From Nomia melanderi (Eukaryota > Arthropoda > Insecta > Hymenoptera > Halictidae), in the NCBI RefSeq assembly GCF_051020985.1, contig NW_027475130.1, forward strand, positions 12,480,001-12,544,000: a DNA stretch of 64,000 nt, written 5' to 3'. Shown here in pieces: positions 1 through 13,796 of this stretch (the first letter of the stretch is position 1; the number at the start of each line of letters is the position of its first letter). The translations under genes and the position numbers were made by a program. The notes beneath the pieces are model-generated. The model searched no databases, was not told the origin of the DNA, and saw only the letters and a list, made by a program, of their open reading frames with translations.

Positions 1-51
1 TCCTGCAGACAATTCACTTTGGTTTATTGCTCTATCTCTAATAGCACCCGA
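1..51 (+). repeat. Left-edge partial monomer
   Basis: These are the last 51 bases of a monomer cut by the window edge. They start inside the TCCTGCAG segment (monomer position about 125) and end just before the first GATATC at 52. The sequence up to about 430 closely matches 4,374 onward, so the array clearly continues to the left. Confidence 0.95.
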
Positions 52-1101
52 GATATCACCAGATATATATTGGATTTTTCCCCGACCCTGAGTGTCCGGC
101 CCCATGAGACGGTGGTTTTCTCGGCCGCTGGTGGTCCGAGGTCGTTCCCGCTGGCCAGATTCATGCGCCAGGGCCTCCTACAGACAATGCACTATGATTT
201 ATTGCGCTATCTGTAATAGCACCCGAGATATCACCAGATCTATATTGGATTTTCCCCTGACCCTGAGTATCCGGCCCCATGAGACTGTGGTTTTCTCGGC
301 CCCTGGTGGTCCGAGGTCGTTCCCGTTGCACAGATTCATGCGCCAGGGCCTCCTGCAGGTAATGCACTTTGGTTTATTGCGCTATCTCTAATAGCACCCG
401 AGATATCACCAGATATATATTGGATTTTTCACTGACCCTGAGCGTCCGGCCCCATGAGACGGTCCTTTTCTCGGCCCCTGGTGGTCCGAGAACGTTCCCG
501 CTGCACAGGTTCATGCGCCAGCGTCTCCTACAGACAATGCACTTTGATTTATTGCGCTATCTGTAATAGCACCCGAGATATCACCAGATATATATTGGAT
601 TTTTCACTGACCCTGAGTGTCCTGCCCCATAAGACGGTGGTTTTCTCGGCCCCTGGTGTTCCGAGGTCGTTCCCGCTGCACAGATTCATGCGCCAGGGCC
701 TCCTACAGACAATGCACTTTGATTTATTGCGGTATCTCTAATAGCACCCGAGATATCACCAGATATATATTGGATTTTCCCCTGACCCTGAGTGTCCGGC
801 CCCATGAGACTGTGGTTTTCTCGGCCCCTGGTGGTCCGAGGTCGTTCCCGTTGCACAGATTCATGCGCCAGGGCCTCCTGCAGATAATTCACTTTGGTTT
901 ATTGCGCTATCTCTAATAGCACCCGAGATATCACCAGATATATATTGGATTTTCCCCTGACCCTGAGTGTCCGGCCCCATGAGACTGTGGTTTTCTCGGC
1001 CCCTGGTCGTCCGAGGTCGTTCCCGCTGCACAGATTCATGCGCCAGGGCCTCCTACAGACAATGCACTTTGATTTATTGCGCTATCTGTAATAGCACCCG
1101 A

Positions 1102-1275
1102 GATATCACCAGATATATATTGGATTTTACCCTGACCCTGAGTGTCCGGCCCCATGAGACGGTCGGTGTCTCGGCCCCTGGAGGTCCGAGAACGTTCCCG
1201 CTGCACAGATACATGCGCCAGGGCCTCCTACAGGTAATGCACTTTGATTAATTCGCTATCTGTAATAGCAACCGA
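1102..1275 (+). repeat. 174-bp monomer (deletion in ATTTATTGCGC segment)
   Basis: The usual TGATTTATTGCGC reads TGATTAATTCGC, one base shorter. This length variant occurs once in the window. Confidence 0.85.
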
Positions 1276-1625
1276 GATATCACCAGATCTATATTGGATT
1301 TTCCCCTGACCCTGAGGGTCCGGCCCCATGAGACTGTGGTTTTCTCGGCCCCTGGTGGTCCGAGGTCGTTCCCGTTGCACAGATTCATGCGCCAGGGCCT
1401 CCTGCAGATAATTCACTTTGGTTTATTCCGCTATCTCTAATAGCACCCGAGATATCACCAGATATATATTGGATTTTTCACTGACCCTGAGCGTCCAGCC
1501 CGATGAGACGGTCGTTTTCTCGGCCCCTGGTGGTCCGAGGTCGTTCCCGCTGCACAGGTTCATGCGCCAGGGTCTCCTACAGACAATGCACTTTGATTTA
1601 TTGCGCTATCTGTAATAGCACCCGA

Positions 1626-1799
1626 GATATCACCAGATATATATTGGATTTTCCCTGACCCTGAGTGTCCGGCCCAATGAGACTGTGGTTTTCTCGGCCC
1701 CTGGTGTTCCGAGGTCGTTCCCGCTGCACAGATTCATGCGCCAGGGCCTCCTACAGACAATGCACTTTGATTTATTGCGCTATCTGTAATAGCACACGA
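1626..1799 (+). repeat. 174-bp CCCAATGAG-lineage monomer, copy 1
   Basis: One C is missing from the C-run after GGATTTT, and CCCAATGAG replaces CCCCATGAG. This is the first of 13 copies carrying both changes. It still has CTGCACAG, not the CTGTACAG seen in most other copies. Confidence 0.9.
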
Positions 1800-1846
1800 G
1801 ATATCACCAGATATATATTGGATTTTACCCTGACCCTGAGTGTCCG

Positions 1847-2415
1847 GCCCCATGTGACGGTGGTTTTCTCGGCCCCTGGTGTTCCGAGGTCGTTCCCGCT
1901 GCACAGATTCATGCGCCAGGGCCTCCTACAGACAATGCACTTTGATTTATTGCGGTATCTGTAATAGCACCCAAGATATCACCAGATAAATATTGGATTT
2001 TCCCCTGACCCTGAGTGTCCGGCCCCATGAGACGGTGGTTTTCTCGGCCCCTGATGGTCCGGGGTCGTTCCCGCTGGCCACATTTATGCGCCAGGGCCTC
2101 CTACAGACAATGCACTTTGATTTATTGCGCTATCTGTAATAGCACCCGAGATATCACCAGATATATATTGGATTTTCCCCTGACCCTGAGTGTCCGGCCC
2201 CTTGAGACTGTCGTTTTCTCGGCCCCTGGTGGTCCTAGGTCGTTCCCGTTGCACAGATTCATGCGCCAGGGCCTCCTGCAGATAATTCACCTTGGTTTAT
2301 TGCGATATCTCTAATAGCACCCGAGATATCACCAGATATATATTGGATTTTCCCCTGACCCTGAGTGTCCGGCCCCATGAGACTGTGGTTTTCTCGGCCC
2401 CTGGTGGTCCGAGGT
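1847..2415 (+). repeat. Segmental duplication, copy 1 (partner 2,722-3,290)
   Basis: Offset is 875 bp (5 monomers). Shared markers are CCATGTGACGG, CTGATGGTCCG, GGCCACATTTATGCG and CCCTTGAGACTGTCG. Only a few substitutions separate the copies. Confidence 0.85.
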
Positions 2416-5400
2416 CGTTCCCGCTGCACAGATTCATGCGCCAGGGCCTCCTACAGACAATGCACTTTGATTTATTGCGCTATCTCTAATAGCACCCGAG
2501 ATATCACCGGATATATATTGGATTTTTCCCCGACCCTGAGTGTCCGGCCCCATGAGACGGTGGTTGTCTCGGCCTCTGGTGGTCCGAGGTCGTTCCCGCT
2601 GCACAGATTCATGCGCCAGGGCCTCCTACAGACAATGCACTTTGGTTTATTGCGGTATCTGTAATAGCACCCGAGATATCACCATATATATATTGGATTT
2701 TTCACTGACCCTGAGTGTCCTGCCCCATGTGACGGTGGTTTTCTCGGCCCCTGGTGTTCCGAGGTCGGTCCCGCTGCACAGATTCATGCGCCAGGGCCTC
2801 CTACAGACAATGCACTTTGATTTATTGCGCTATCTGTAATAGCACCCAAGATATCACCAGATAAATATTGGATTTTCCCCTGACCCTGAGTGTCCGGCCC
2901 CATGAGACGGTGGTTTTCTCGGCCCCTGATGGTCCGAGGTCGTTCCCGCTGGCCACATTTATGCGCCAGGGCCTCCTACAGACAATGCACTTTGATTTAT
3001 TGCGCTATCTGTAATAGCACCCGAGATATCACCAGATATATATTGGATTTTCCCCTGACCCTGAGTGTCCGGCCCCTTGAGACTGTCGTTTTCTCGGCCC
3101 CTGGTGGTCCGACGTCGTTCCCGTTGCACAGATTCATGCGCCAGGGCCTCCTGCAGATAATTCACCTTGGTTTATTGCGATATCTCTAATAGCACCCGAG
3201 ATATCACCAGATATATATTGGATTTTCCCCTGACCCTGAGTGTCCGGCCCCATGAGACTGTGGTTTTCTCGGCCCCTGGTGGTCCGAGGTTGTTCCCGCT
3301 TCACAGATTCATGCGCCAGCGTCTCCTACAGACAATGCACTTTGATTTATTGCGCTATCTGTAATAGCACCCGAGATATCACCAGATCTATATTGGATTT
3401 TCCCCTGACCCTGAGTATCCGGCCCCATGAGACTGTGGTTTTCTCGGCCCCTGGTGGTCCGAGGTCGATCCCGTTGCACAGATTCATGCGCCAGGGCCTC
3501 CTGCAGATAATTCACTTTGGTTTATTGCGCTATCTCTAATAGCACCCGAGATATCACCAGATATATATTGGATTTTTCACTGACCCTGAGCGTCCGGCCC
3601 CATGAGACGGTCGTTTTCTCGGCCCCTGGTGGTCCGAGAACGTTCCCGCTGCACAGGTTCATGCGCCAGGGCCTCCTACAGACAATGCACTTTGATTTAT
3701 TGCGCTATCTCTAATAGCACCCGAGATATCACCAGATATATATTGGATTTTCCCCTGACCCTGAGTGTCCGGCCCCATGAGACTGTGGTTTTCTCGGCCC
3801 CTGGTGGTCCGAGGTCGCTCCCGTTGCACAGATTCATGCGCCAGGGCCTCCTGCAGATAATTCACTTTGGTTTATTGCGCTATCTCTAATAGCACCCGAG
3901 ATATCACCAGATATATATTGGATTTTGCCCTGACCCTGAGTGTCCGGCCCCATGAGACTGTGGTTTTCTCAGCCCCTGGTCGTCCGAGGTCGTTCCCGCT
4001 GCACAGATACATGCGCCAGGGCCTCCTACAGACAATGCACTTTGATTTATTGCTCTATCTGTAATAGCACCCGAGATATCACCAGATATATATTGGATTT
4101 TCCCCTGACCCTGAGTGTCCGGCCCCATGAGACTGTGGTTTTCTCGGCCCCTGGTGGTCCGAGGTCGTTCCCGCTGCACAGATTCATGCGCCAGGGCCTC
4201 CTACTGACAATGCACTTTGATTTATTGCGCTATCTGTAATAGCACCCGAGATATCACCAGATATATATTGGATTTTTCCCTGACCCTGAGTGTCCGGCCC
4301 CATGAGACGGTGGATGTCTCGGCCCCTGATGGTCCGAGATCGTTCCCGCTGCACAGATTCATGCGCCAGGGCCTCCTGCAGACAATTCACTTTGGTTTAT
4401 TGCGCTATCTCTAATAGCACCCGAGATATCACCAGATATATATTGGATTTTTCCCCGACCCTGAGTGTCCGGCCCCATGAGACGGTGGTTTTCTCGGCCG
4501 CTGGTGGTCCGAGGTCGTTCCCGCTGGCCAGATTCATGCGCCAGGGCCTCCTACAGACAATGCACTATGATTTATTGCTCTATCTGTAATAGCACCCGAG
4601 ATATCACCAGATCTATATTGGATTTTCCCCTGACCCTGAGTATCCGGCCCCATGAGACTGTGGTTTTCTCGGCCCCTGGTGGTCCGAGGTCGTTCCCGTT
4701 GCACAGATTCATGCGCCAGGGCCTCCTGCAGATAATTCACTTTGGTTTATTGCGCTATCTCTAATAGCACCCGAGATATCACCAGATATATATTGGATTT
4801 TTCACTGACCCTGAGCGTCCGGCCCCATGAGACTGTGGTTTTCTCAGCCCCTGGTCGTCCGAGGTCGTTCCCGCTGCACAGATACATGCGCCAGGGCCTC
4901 CTACAGACAATGCACTTTGATTTATTGCGCTATCTGTAATAGCACCCGAGATACCACCAGATATATATTGGATTTTTCACTGACCCTGAGTGTCCTGCCC
5001 CATGAGACGGTGGTTTTCTCGGCCCCTGGTGTTCCGAGGTCGTTCCCGCTGCACAGATTCATGCGCCAGGGCCTCCTACAGACAATGCACTTTGATTTAT
5101 TGCGCTATCTCTAATAGCAGCCGAGATATCACCAGATATATATTGGATTTTCCCCTGACCCTGAGTGTCCGGCCCCATGAGACAGTGGTTTTCTCGGCCC
5201 CTGGTGGTCCGAGGTCGCTCCCGTTGCACAGATTCATGCGCCAGGGCCTCCTGCAGATAATTCACTTTGGTTTATTGCGCTATCTCTAATAGCACCCGAG
5301 ATATCACCAGATATATATTGGATTTTCCCCTGACCCTGAGTGTCCGGCCCCATGAGACTGTGGTTTTCTCGGCCCCTGGTCGTCCGAGGTCGTTCCCGCT

Positions 5401-5999
5401 GCACAGATGCATGTGCCAGGGCCTCCTACAGGTAATGCACTTTGATTTATTGCGCTATCTGTAATAGCACCCGAGATATCACCAGATCTATATTGGATTT
5501 TCCCCTGACCCTGAGTGTCCGGCCCCATGAGACTGTGGTTTTCTCGGCCCCTGGTGGTCCGAGATCGTTCCCGCTGTACAGATTCATGCGCCAGGGCCTC
5601 CTACAGACAATGCACTTTGATTTATTGCGCTATCTCTAATAGCACCCGAGATATCACCAGATATATATTGGATTTTCCCCTGACCCTGAGTGTCCGGCCC
5701 CATGAGACTGTGGTTTTCTCGGCCCCTGGTGGTCCGAGGTCGCTCCCGCTGCACAGGTTCATGCGCCAGGGTCTCCTACAGACAATGCACTTTGATTTAT
5801 TGCGCTATCTGTAATAGCACCCGAGATATCACCACATATATATTGGATTTTTCACTGACCCTGAGTGTCCGGTCCCATGAGACTGTGGTTTTCTCGGCCC
5901 CTGGTGGTCCGAGGTCGTTGCCGCTGCACAGATTCATGCGCCAGGGCCTCCTACAGACAATGCACTTTGATTTATTGCGATATCTCTAATAGCACCCGT

Positions 6000-6173
6000 G
6001 ATATCACCAGATATATATTGGATTTTCCCTGACCCTGAGTGTCCGGCCCAATGAGACTGTGGTTTTCTCGGCCCCTGGTGGTCCGAGATCGTTCCCGCTG
6101 TACAGATTCATGCGCCAGGGCCTCCTACAGACAATGCACTTTGATTTATTGCGCTATCTGTAATAGCACCCGA
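6000..6173 (+). repeat. 174-bp CCCAATGAG-lineage monomer, copy 2
   Basis: Carries the C-run deletion, CCCAATGAG and CTGTACAG. The next monomer has GTGTGCGG and CTCGGACCCTGG. The pair recurs at 21,572-21,920. Confidence 0.9.
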
Positions 6174-7535
6174 GATATCACCAGGTATATATTGGATTTT
6201 TCTCTGACCCTGAGTGTGCGGCCCCATGAGACGGTGGTTTTCTCGGACCCTGGTGGTCCAAGGTCGTTCCCGCTGCACAGATTCATGCGCCAGGGCCTCC
6301 TACAGACAATGCACTTTGATTTATTGCGCTATCTGTAATAGCACCCGAGATATCACCAGATATATATTGGATTTTTCACTGACCCTGAGTGTCCGGCCCC
6401 ATGAGACGGTCGTTTTCTCGGCCCCTGGTGGTCCGAGGTCGTTCCCGCTGCACAGGTTCATGCGCCAGGGTCTCCTACGGACAGTGCACTTTGATTTATT
6501 GCGCTATCTGTAATAGCACCCGAGATATCACCAGATATATATTGGATTTTCCCCTGACCCTGAGTGTCCGGCCCCATGAGACGGTCGTTTTCTCGGCCCC
6601 TGGTGGTCCGAGGTCGTTCCCGTTGCACAGATTCATGCGCCAGGGCCTCCTGCAGATAATTCACTTTGGTTTATTGCGCTATCTCTAATAGCACCCGAGA
6701 TATCTCCAGATATATATTGGATTTTCCCCTGACCCTGAGTGTCCGGTCCCATGAGACTGTGGTTTTCTCGGCCCCTGGTGGTCCGAGGTCGTTGCCGCTG
6801 CACAGGTTCATGCGCCAGGGCCTCCTACAGACAATGCACTTTGGTTTATTGCGCTATCTGTAATAGCACCCGAGATATCACCAGATATATATTGGATTTT
6901 TCACTGACCCTGAGAGTCCGGCCCCATGAGACGGTCGTTTTCTCGGCCCCTGGTGGTCCGAGGTCGTTCCCGCTGCACAGGTTCATGCGCCAGGGTCTCC
7001 TACGGACAGTGCACTTTGATTTATTGCGCTATCTGTAATAGCACCCGATATATCACCAGATATATATTGGATTTTCCCCTGACCCTGAGTGTCCGGCCGC
7101 ATGAGACTGTGGTTTTCTCGGCCCCTGGTCGTCCGAGGTCGTTCCCGCTGCACAGATTCATGCGCCAGGGCCTCCTACAGACAATGCACTTTGATTTATT
7201 GCGCTATCTCTAATAGCACCCGAGATATCACCAGATCTATATTGGATTTTCCCGAGACCCTGAGTGTCCGGCCCCATGAGACTGTGGTTTTCTCGGCCCC
7301 TGGTGGTCCGAGGTCGTTCCCGTTGCACAGATTCATGCGCCAGGGCCTCCTGCAGATAATTCACTTTGATTTATTGCGCTATCTGTAATAGCACTCGAGA
7401 TATCACCAGATATATATTGGATTTTTCACTGACCCTGAGCGTCCGGCCCCATGAGACGGTCGTTTTCTCGGCCCCTGGTGGTCCGAGGTCGTTCCCGCTG
7501 CACAGATTCATGCGCCAGGGCCTCCTACAGACAAT

Positions 7536-7990
7536 GCACTTTGGTTTATTGCGCTATCTCTAATATCACCCGAGATATCACCAGATATATATTGGATTTT
7601 CCCCTGACCCTGAGTGTCCGGACCCATGAGACGGTGGTTTTCTCGGCCCCTGGTGGTCCGAGGTCGTTCCCGCTGCCCAGATTCATGCGCCAGGGCCTCC
7701 TACAGACAGTGCACTTTGGTTTATTGCGATATCTGTAATAGCACCCGAGATATCACCAGATATATATTGGATTTTTCCCTGACCCTGAGTGTCCGGCCCC
7801 ATGAGACGGTCGTTTTCTCGGCCCCTGGTGGTCCGAGGTCGTTCCCGCTGCACAGATGCTCTCGCCAGGGCCTCCTGCAGATAATACACTTTGGTTTATT
7901 GCGCTATCTCTAATAGCACGCGAGATATCACCAGATATATATTGGATTTTCCCGTGACCCTGAGTGTCCGGCCCCATGAGACTGTGGTTT
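7536..7990 (+). repeat. Segmental duplication, copy 1 (partner 9,286-9,740)
   Basis: Offset is 1,750 bp (10 monomers). I compared the 455 bp line by line and saw no difference, including the rare CTAATATCACC, GGACCCATGAG and AGATGCTCTCGCC variants. Confidence 0.9.
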
Positions 7991-8798
7991 TTTCGGCCCC
8001 TGGTGGTCCGAGGTCGTTCCCGCTGCACAGATTCATGCGCCAGGGCCTCCTACAGACAATGCACTTTGATTTATTGCGCTATCTCTAATAGCACCCGAGA
8101 TATCAGCAGATATATATTGGATTTTTCACTGACCCTGAGTGACCGGCCCCATGAGACGGTAGTTTTCTCGGCGCCTGGTGGTCCGAGGTCGTTCCTGCTG
8201 CTCAGATTAATACGCTAGGCCCTCCTACAGACAATGCACTTTGATTTATTGCGCTATCTGTAATAGCACCCGAGATATCACCAGATATATATTGGATTTT
8301 TCCCTGACCCTGAGTGTCCGCCTCCATGAGACTGTGGTTTTCTCGGCCCCTGGTGGTCCGAGGTCGTTCCCGCTGGCCAGATTCATGCGCCTGGGCCTCC
8401 TACAGACAATGCACTTTGATTTAGTGCGCTATCTCTAATAGCACCCGAGATATCACCAGATATATATTGGATTTTTCCCTGACCCTGAGTGTCCGGCGCC
8501 ATGAGACGGTGGTTTTCTTGGCCCCTGGTGGTCCGAGGTCGTTCCCGCTGCACAGATGCTCGCGGCAGGGCCTCCTGCAGATAATTCACTTTGGTTTATT
8601 GCGCTATCTCTAATAGCACGCGAGATATCACCAGATATATATTGGATTTTCCCCTGACCCTGAGTGTCCGGCCCCGTGAGTCGGTGGTTTTCTCGGCCCC
8701 TGGTGGTCCTAGGTCGTTCCCGCTGACCAGATTCATTCGCCAGGGCCTCCTACAGACAATGCACTTTGGTTTATTGCGCTATCTCTAATAGCATCCGA

Positions 8799-8973
8799 GA
8801 TATCACCAGATATTTGCTGGATTTTTACATGACCTTGGGTTAGGGATTCCGAATATCTGTAATTTTCTCGGCCACTGGTGGTCCGAGGTCGTTTCTGCGG
8901 CACAGAATCATTCGCAAGGGCCTCCTACAGACAATGCACTTTGGTTTATTGCGCTATCTGTAATAGCACCCGA
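8799..8973 (+). repeat. Divergent-subfamily monomer 1
   Basis: Same length and flanks as the canonical monomer, but positions about 18-63 are replaced: TTTGCTGG, then TTTTTACATGACCTTGGGTT, then GATTCCGAATATCTGTAA. This copy reads GGGTTAGGG where the others read GGGTGACGG. It is the leftmost member. Confidence 0.9.
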
Positions 8974-10548
8974 GATATCACCAGATATATATTGGATTTT
9001 CCCCTGACCCTGAGTGTCCGGCCCCATGAGACTGTGGTTTTCTCGGCCCATGGTGGTCCGAGGTCGTTCCCGCTGGCCAGATTCATGCGCCTGGGCCTCC
9101 TACAGACAATGCACTTTGATTTATTGCGCTATCTCAAATAGCACCCGAGATATCACCAGATATATATTGGATTTTTCCCTGACCCTGAGTGTCCGGCGCC
9201 ATGAGACGGTGGTTTTCTTGGCCCCTGGTGGTCCGAGGTCGTTCCCGCTGCACAGATGCATGCGCCAGGGCCTCCTTCAGATAATTCACTTTGGTTTATT
9301 GCGCTATCTCTAATATCACCCGAGATATCACCAGATATATATTGGATTTTCCCCTGACCCTGAGTGTCCGGACCCATGAGACGGTGGTTTTCTCGGCCCC
9401 TGGTGGTCCGAGGTCGTTCCCGCTGCCCAGATTCATGCGCCAGGGCCTCCTACAGACAGTGCACTTTGGTTTATTGCGATATCTGTAATAGCACCCGAGA
9501 TATCACCAGATATATATTGGATTTTTCCCTGACCCTGAGTGTCCGGCCCCATGAGACGGTCGTTTTCTCGGCCCCTGGTGGTCCGAGGTCGTTCCCGCTG
9601 CACAGATGCTCTCGCCAGGGCCTCCTGCAGATAATACACTTTGGTTTATTGCGCTATCTCTAATAGCACGCGAGATATCACCAGATATATATTGGATTTT
9701 CCCGTGACCCTGAGTGTCCGGCCCCATGAGACTGTGGTTTTCTCGGCCCCTGGTGGTCCGAGGTCGCTCCCGTTGTACAGATTCATGCGCCAGGGCCTCC
9801 TGCAGATAATTCACTTTGGTTTATTGCGCTATCTCTAATAGCACCCGAGATATCACCAGATATATATTGGATTTTTCACTGACCCTGAGCGTCCGGCCCC
9901 ATGAGACGGTCGTTTTCTCGGCCCCTGGTGTTCCGAGGTCGTTCCCGCTGCACAGGTTCATGCGCCAGTGTCTCCTACAGACAATGCACTTTGATTTATT
10001 GCGCTATCTGTAATAGCAACCGAGATATCAACACATATATATTGGATTTTTCACTGACCCTGAGTGTCCGGCGCCATGTGACGGTGGTTTTCTCGGTCCC
10101 TGGTGTTCCGAGGTCGTTCCCGCTGCACAGATTCATGCGCCAGGGCCTCCTATAGACAATGCACTTTGATTTATTGCGCTATCTCTAATAGCACCCGAGA
10201 TATCACCAGATATATATTGGATTTTTCCCTGACCCTGAGTGTCCGGCGCCATGAGACGGTGGTTTTCTTGGCCCCTGGTGGTCCGAGGTCGTTCCCGCTG
10301 CACAGATGCATGCGCCAAGGCCTCCTGCAGATAATTCACTTTGGTTTATTGCGCTATCTCTAATAGCACCCGAGATATCACCAGATATATATTGGGTTTT
10401 CACCTGACCCTGAGTGTCCGGCCCCATGAGACTGTGGTTTTCCCGGCCCCTGGTGGTCCGAGGTCGTTCCTGCTGGCCAGATTCATGCGCCAGGGCCTCC
10501 TACAGACAATGCACTTTGGTTTATTGCGCTATCTGTAATAGCACCCGA

Positions 10549-10723
10549 GATATCACCAGATATATGCTGGATTTTTACATGACCTTGGGTGACGGATTCC
10601 GAATATCTGTAATTTTCTCGGCCACTGGTGGTCCGAGGTCGTTCCTGCGGTACAGATTCATTCGCAAGGGCCTCCTACAGACAATGCACTTTGGTTTATT
10701 GCGCTATCTGTAATAGCACCCGA
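10549..10723 (+). repeat. Divergent-subfamily monomer 2
   Basis: A typical member of the subfamily. It has TATGCTGG, TTACATGACCTTGGGTGACG and GAATATCTGTAATTTTC, then the conserved dyad with GGCCACTGG, then CTGCGGTACAGATTCATTCGC. It belongs to a 525-bp-offset duplication with 11,074-11,248. Confidence 0.92.
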
Positions 10724-11035
10724 GATATCACCAGATATATATTGGATTTTTCCCTGAACCTGAGTGTGCGGCCCCATGAGACTGTGGTTTTCTCGGCCCC
10801 TGGTGGTCCGAGGTCGTTCCAACTGGCCAGATTTATTCGCCTGGGCCTCCTACAGACAATGCACTTTGATTTATTGCGCTATCTGTAATAGCACCCGAGA
10901 TATCACCAGATATATATTGGATTTTTCCCTGACCCTGAGTGTCAGGCCCCATGAGACGGTGGTTTACTCGGCCCCTGGTGGTCGGAGGTCGTTCCTGCTG
11001 GCCAGATTCATGCGCCAGGGCCTCCTACAGACAAT

Positions 11036-11525
11036 GCACTTTGGTTTATTGCGCTATCTGTAATAGCACCCGAGATATCACCAGATATATGCTGGATTTT
11101 TACATGACCTTGGGTGACGGATTCCGAATATCTGTAATTTTCTCGGCCACTGGTGGTCCGAGGTCGTTCCTGCGGTACAGATTCATTCGCAAGGGCCTCC
11201 TACAGACAATGCACTTTGGTTTATTGCGCTATCTGTAATAGCACCCGAGATATCACCAGATATATATGGGATTTTCCCCTGACCCTGAGTGTCCGGCCCC
11301 ATGAGACTGAGGTTTTCTCGGCCCCTGGTGGTCCGAGGTCGTTCCCGCTGGCCAGATTCATGCGCCTGGGCCTCCTACAGACAATGCACTTTGATTTATT
11401 GCGCTATCTCAAATAGCACCCGAGATATCACCAGATATATATTGGATTTTTCCCTGACCCTGAGTGTCCGGCGCCATGAGACGGTGGTTTTCTTGGCCCC
11501 TGGTGGTCCGAGGTCGTTCCCGCTG
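11036..11525 (+). repeat. Segmental duplication, copy 1 (partner 11,911-12,400)
   Basis: Offset is 875 bp. It contains a divergent-subfamily monomer followed by one with GAGACTGAGG. The segment around 8,799-9,470 is a further relative, 2,275 bp upstream. Confidence 0.85.
11074..11248 (+). repeat. Divergent-subfamily monomer 3
   Basis: Matches monomer 2 at all diagnostic positions and lies 525 bp (3 monomers) downstream of it. It is also the start of an 875-bp-offset duplication with 11,949. Confidence 0.92.
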
Positions 11526-11948
11526 CACAGATGCATGCGCCAGGGCCTCCTTCAGATAATTCACTTTGGTTTATTGCGCTATCTCTAGTAGCACCCGAGA
11601 TATCACCAGATATATATTGGATTTTCCCCTGACCCTGAGTGTCCGGACCCATGAGACGGTGGTTTTCTCGGCCCCTGGTGGTCCGAGGTCGTTCCCGCTG
11701 CCCAGATTCATGCGCCAGGGCCTCCTACAGACAGTGCACTTTGGTTTATTGCGCTATCTGTAATAGCAGCCGAGATATCACCAGATATATATTGGATTTT
11801 TCCCTGACCCTGAGTGTCCGGCTTCATGAGACGGTGATTTTCTCGTCCCCTGGTGGTCCGACGCCGTTCCCGCTGCCCAGATTCATGCGCCAGGGCCTCC
11901 TACAGACAATGCGCTTTGGTTTATTGCGCTATCTGTAATAGCACCCGA

Positions 11949-12123
11949 GATATCACCAGATATATGCTGGATTTTTACATGACCTTGGGTGACGGATTCC
12001 GAATATCTGTAATTTTCTCGGCCACTGGTGGTCCGAGGTCGTTCCTGCGGTACAGATTCATTCGCAAGGGCCTCCTACAGACAATGCACTTTGGTTTATT
12101 GCGCTATCTGTAATAGCACCCGA
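11949..12123 (+). repeat. Divergent-subfamily monomer 4
   Basis: Matches monomers 2 and 3 at the diagnostic positions. It lies 875 bp (5 monomers) after monomer 3, within the duplicated segment 11,911-12,400. Confidence 0.92.
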
Positions 12124-12998
12124 GATATCACCAGATATATATTGGATTTTCCCCTGACCCTGAGTGTCCGGCCCCATGAGACTGAGGTTTTCTCGGCCCC
12201 TGGTGGTCCGAGGTCGTTCCCGCTGGCCAGATTCATGCGCCTGGGCCTCCTACAGACAATGCACTTTGATTTATTGCGCTATCTCAAATAGCACCCGAGA
12301 TATCAACAGATATATATTGGATTTTTCCCTGACCCTGAGTGTCCGGCGCCATGAGACGGTGGTTTTCTTGGCCCCTGGTGGTCCGAGGTCGTTCCCGCTG
12401 GCCAGATTCATGCGCCTGGCCCTCCTACAGACAATGCACTTTGGTTTATTGCGCTATCTCTAATAGCACCCGAGATATCACCAGATATATATTGGATTTT
12501 CCCCTGACCCTGAGTGTCCGGCGCCATGAGACGGTGGTTTTCTTGGCCCCTGGTGGTCCGAGGTCGTTCCCGCTGCACAGATGCATTCGCCTGTGCCTCC
12601 TACAGACAATGCACTTTGATTTATTGCGCTATCTCAAATAACACCCGAGATATCACCAGATATATATTGGATTTTTCCCTGACCCTGAGTGTCCGGCGCC
12701 ATGAGACGGTGGTTTTCTTGGCCCCTGGTGGTCCGAGGTCGTTGCCGCTGCACAGATGCATGCGCCAGGGCCTCCTGCAGATAATTCACTTTGGATTATT
12801 GCGCTATCTCTAATAGCACCCGAGATATCACCAGATATATATTGGATTTTCCACTGACCCTGAGTGTCCGGCCCCGTGAGTCGGTGGTTTTCTCGGCCCC
12901 TGGTGGTGCGAGGTCGTTCCCGCTGCACGGATTCATGCGCCTGGGCCTCCTACAGACAATGCACTTTGATTTATTTCGCTATCTCTAATAGCACCCGA

Positions 12999-13173
12999 GA
13001 TATCACCAGATATTTGTTGGGTTTTTACATGACCTTGGGTGACGGATTCCGAATATCTGTAATTTTCTCGGCCACTGGTGGTCCGAGGTCGTTCCTGCGG
13101 TACAGATTCATTCGCAAGAGCCTCCTACAGACAATGCACTTTGGTTTATTGCGCTATCTGTAATAGCACCCGA
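12999..13173 (+). repeat. Divergent-subfamily monomer 5
   Basis: Starts TATTTGTTGGGTTTTTACATG and keeps GACGGATTCCGAATATCTG. It ends TTCGCAAGAGCC rather than AAGGGCC, a marker shared with monomer 7 at 15,099, consistent with common descent. Confidence 0.9.
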
Positions 13174-13796
13174 GATATCACCAGATATATATTGGATTTT
13201 CCCCTGACCCTGAGTGTCCGGACCCATGAGACTGTGGTTTTCTCGGCCCCTGGTGGTCCGAGGTCGTTCCCGCTGCACAGATTCATTCGCCTGAGCCTCC
13301 TACAGACAATGCACTTTGATTTATTGCGCTATCTGTAATAGCACCCGAGATATCACCAGATATATATTGGATTCTTCCCTGACCCTGAGTGTCCGGCCCC
13401 ATGAGACGGTGGTTTTCTCGGCCCCTGGTGGTCCGAGGTCGTTCCCGTTGCACAGATTCATGCGCCAGGGCCTCCTGCAGATAATACACTTTGGTTTATT
13501 GCGCTATCTCTAATAGCACCCGAGATATCACCAGATATATATTGGATTTTCCCCTGACCCTGTGTGTCCGGCCCCATGAGACTGTGGTTTTCTCGGCCCC
13601 TGGTGGTCCGAGGTCGTTCCCGCTGCACAGATTCATTCGCCTGAGCCTCCTACAGACAATGCACTTTGATTTATTGCGCTATCTGTAATAGCACCCGAGA
13701 TATCACCAGATATATATTGGATTCTTCCCTGACCCTGAGTGTCCGGCCCCATGAGACGGTGGTTTTCTCGGCCCCTGGTGGTCCGAGGTCGTTCCC
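13157..13796 (+). repeat. Dimeric (350-bp) tandem duplication
   Basis: 13,157-13,446 repeats at 13,507-13,796 with period 350. Shared markers are TTCATTCGCCTGAGCC and GGATTCTTCCC. Confidence 0.82.

Larger units (their letters stand above)
1..8798 (+). repeat. Block I: moderately heterogeneous canonical monomers
   Basis: About 50 canonical monomers with scattered substitutions and no regular HOR. Three are 174 bp (1,102, 1,626 and 6,000). Old or patchy duplications are visible: 1-~1,035 with 4,374-~5,408, and 1,847-2,415 with 2,722-3,290. A degraded stretch lies at 8,193-8,228, where several substitutions fall close together. No gene or unrelated sequence is present. Confidence 0.8.

Noticed and set aside
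8799..8973. Insertion of a foreign element in the divergent monomers
   Set aside because: Length and register are unchanged and alignable bases persist through the segment, so these are substituted satellite monomers, not insertions.
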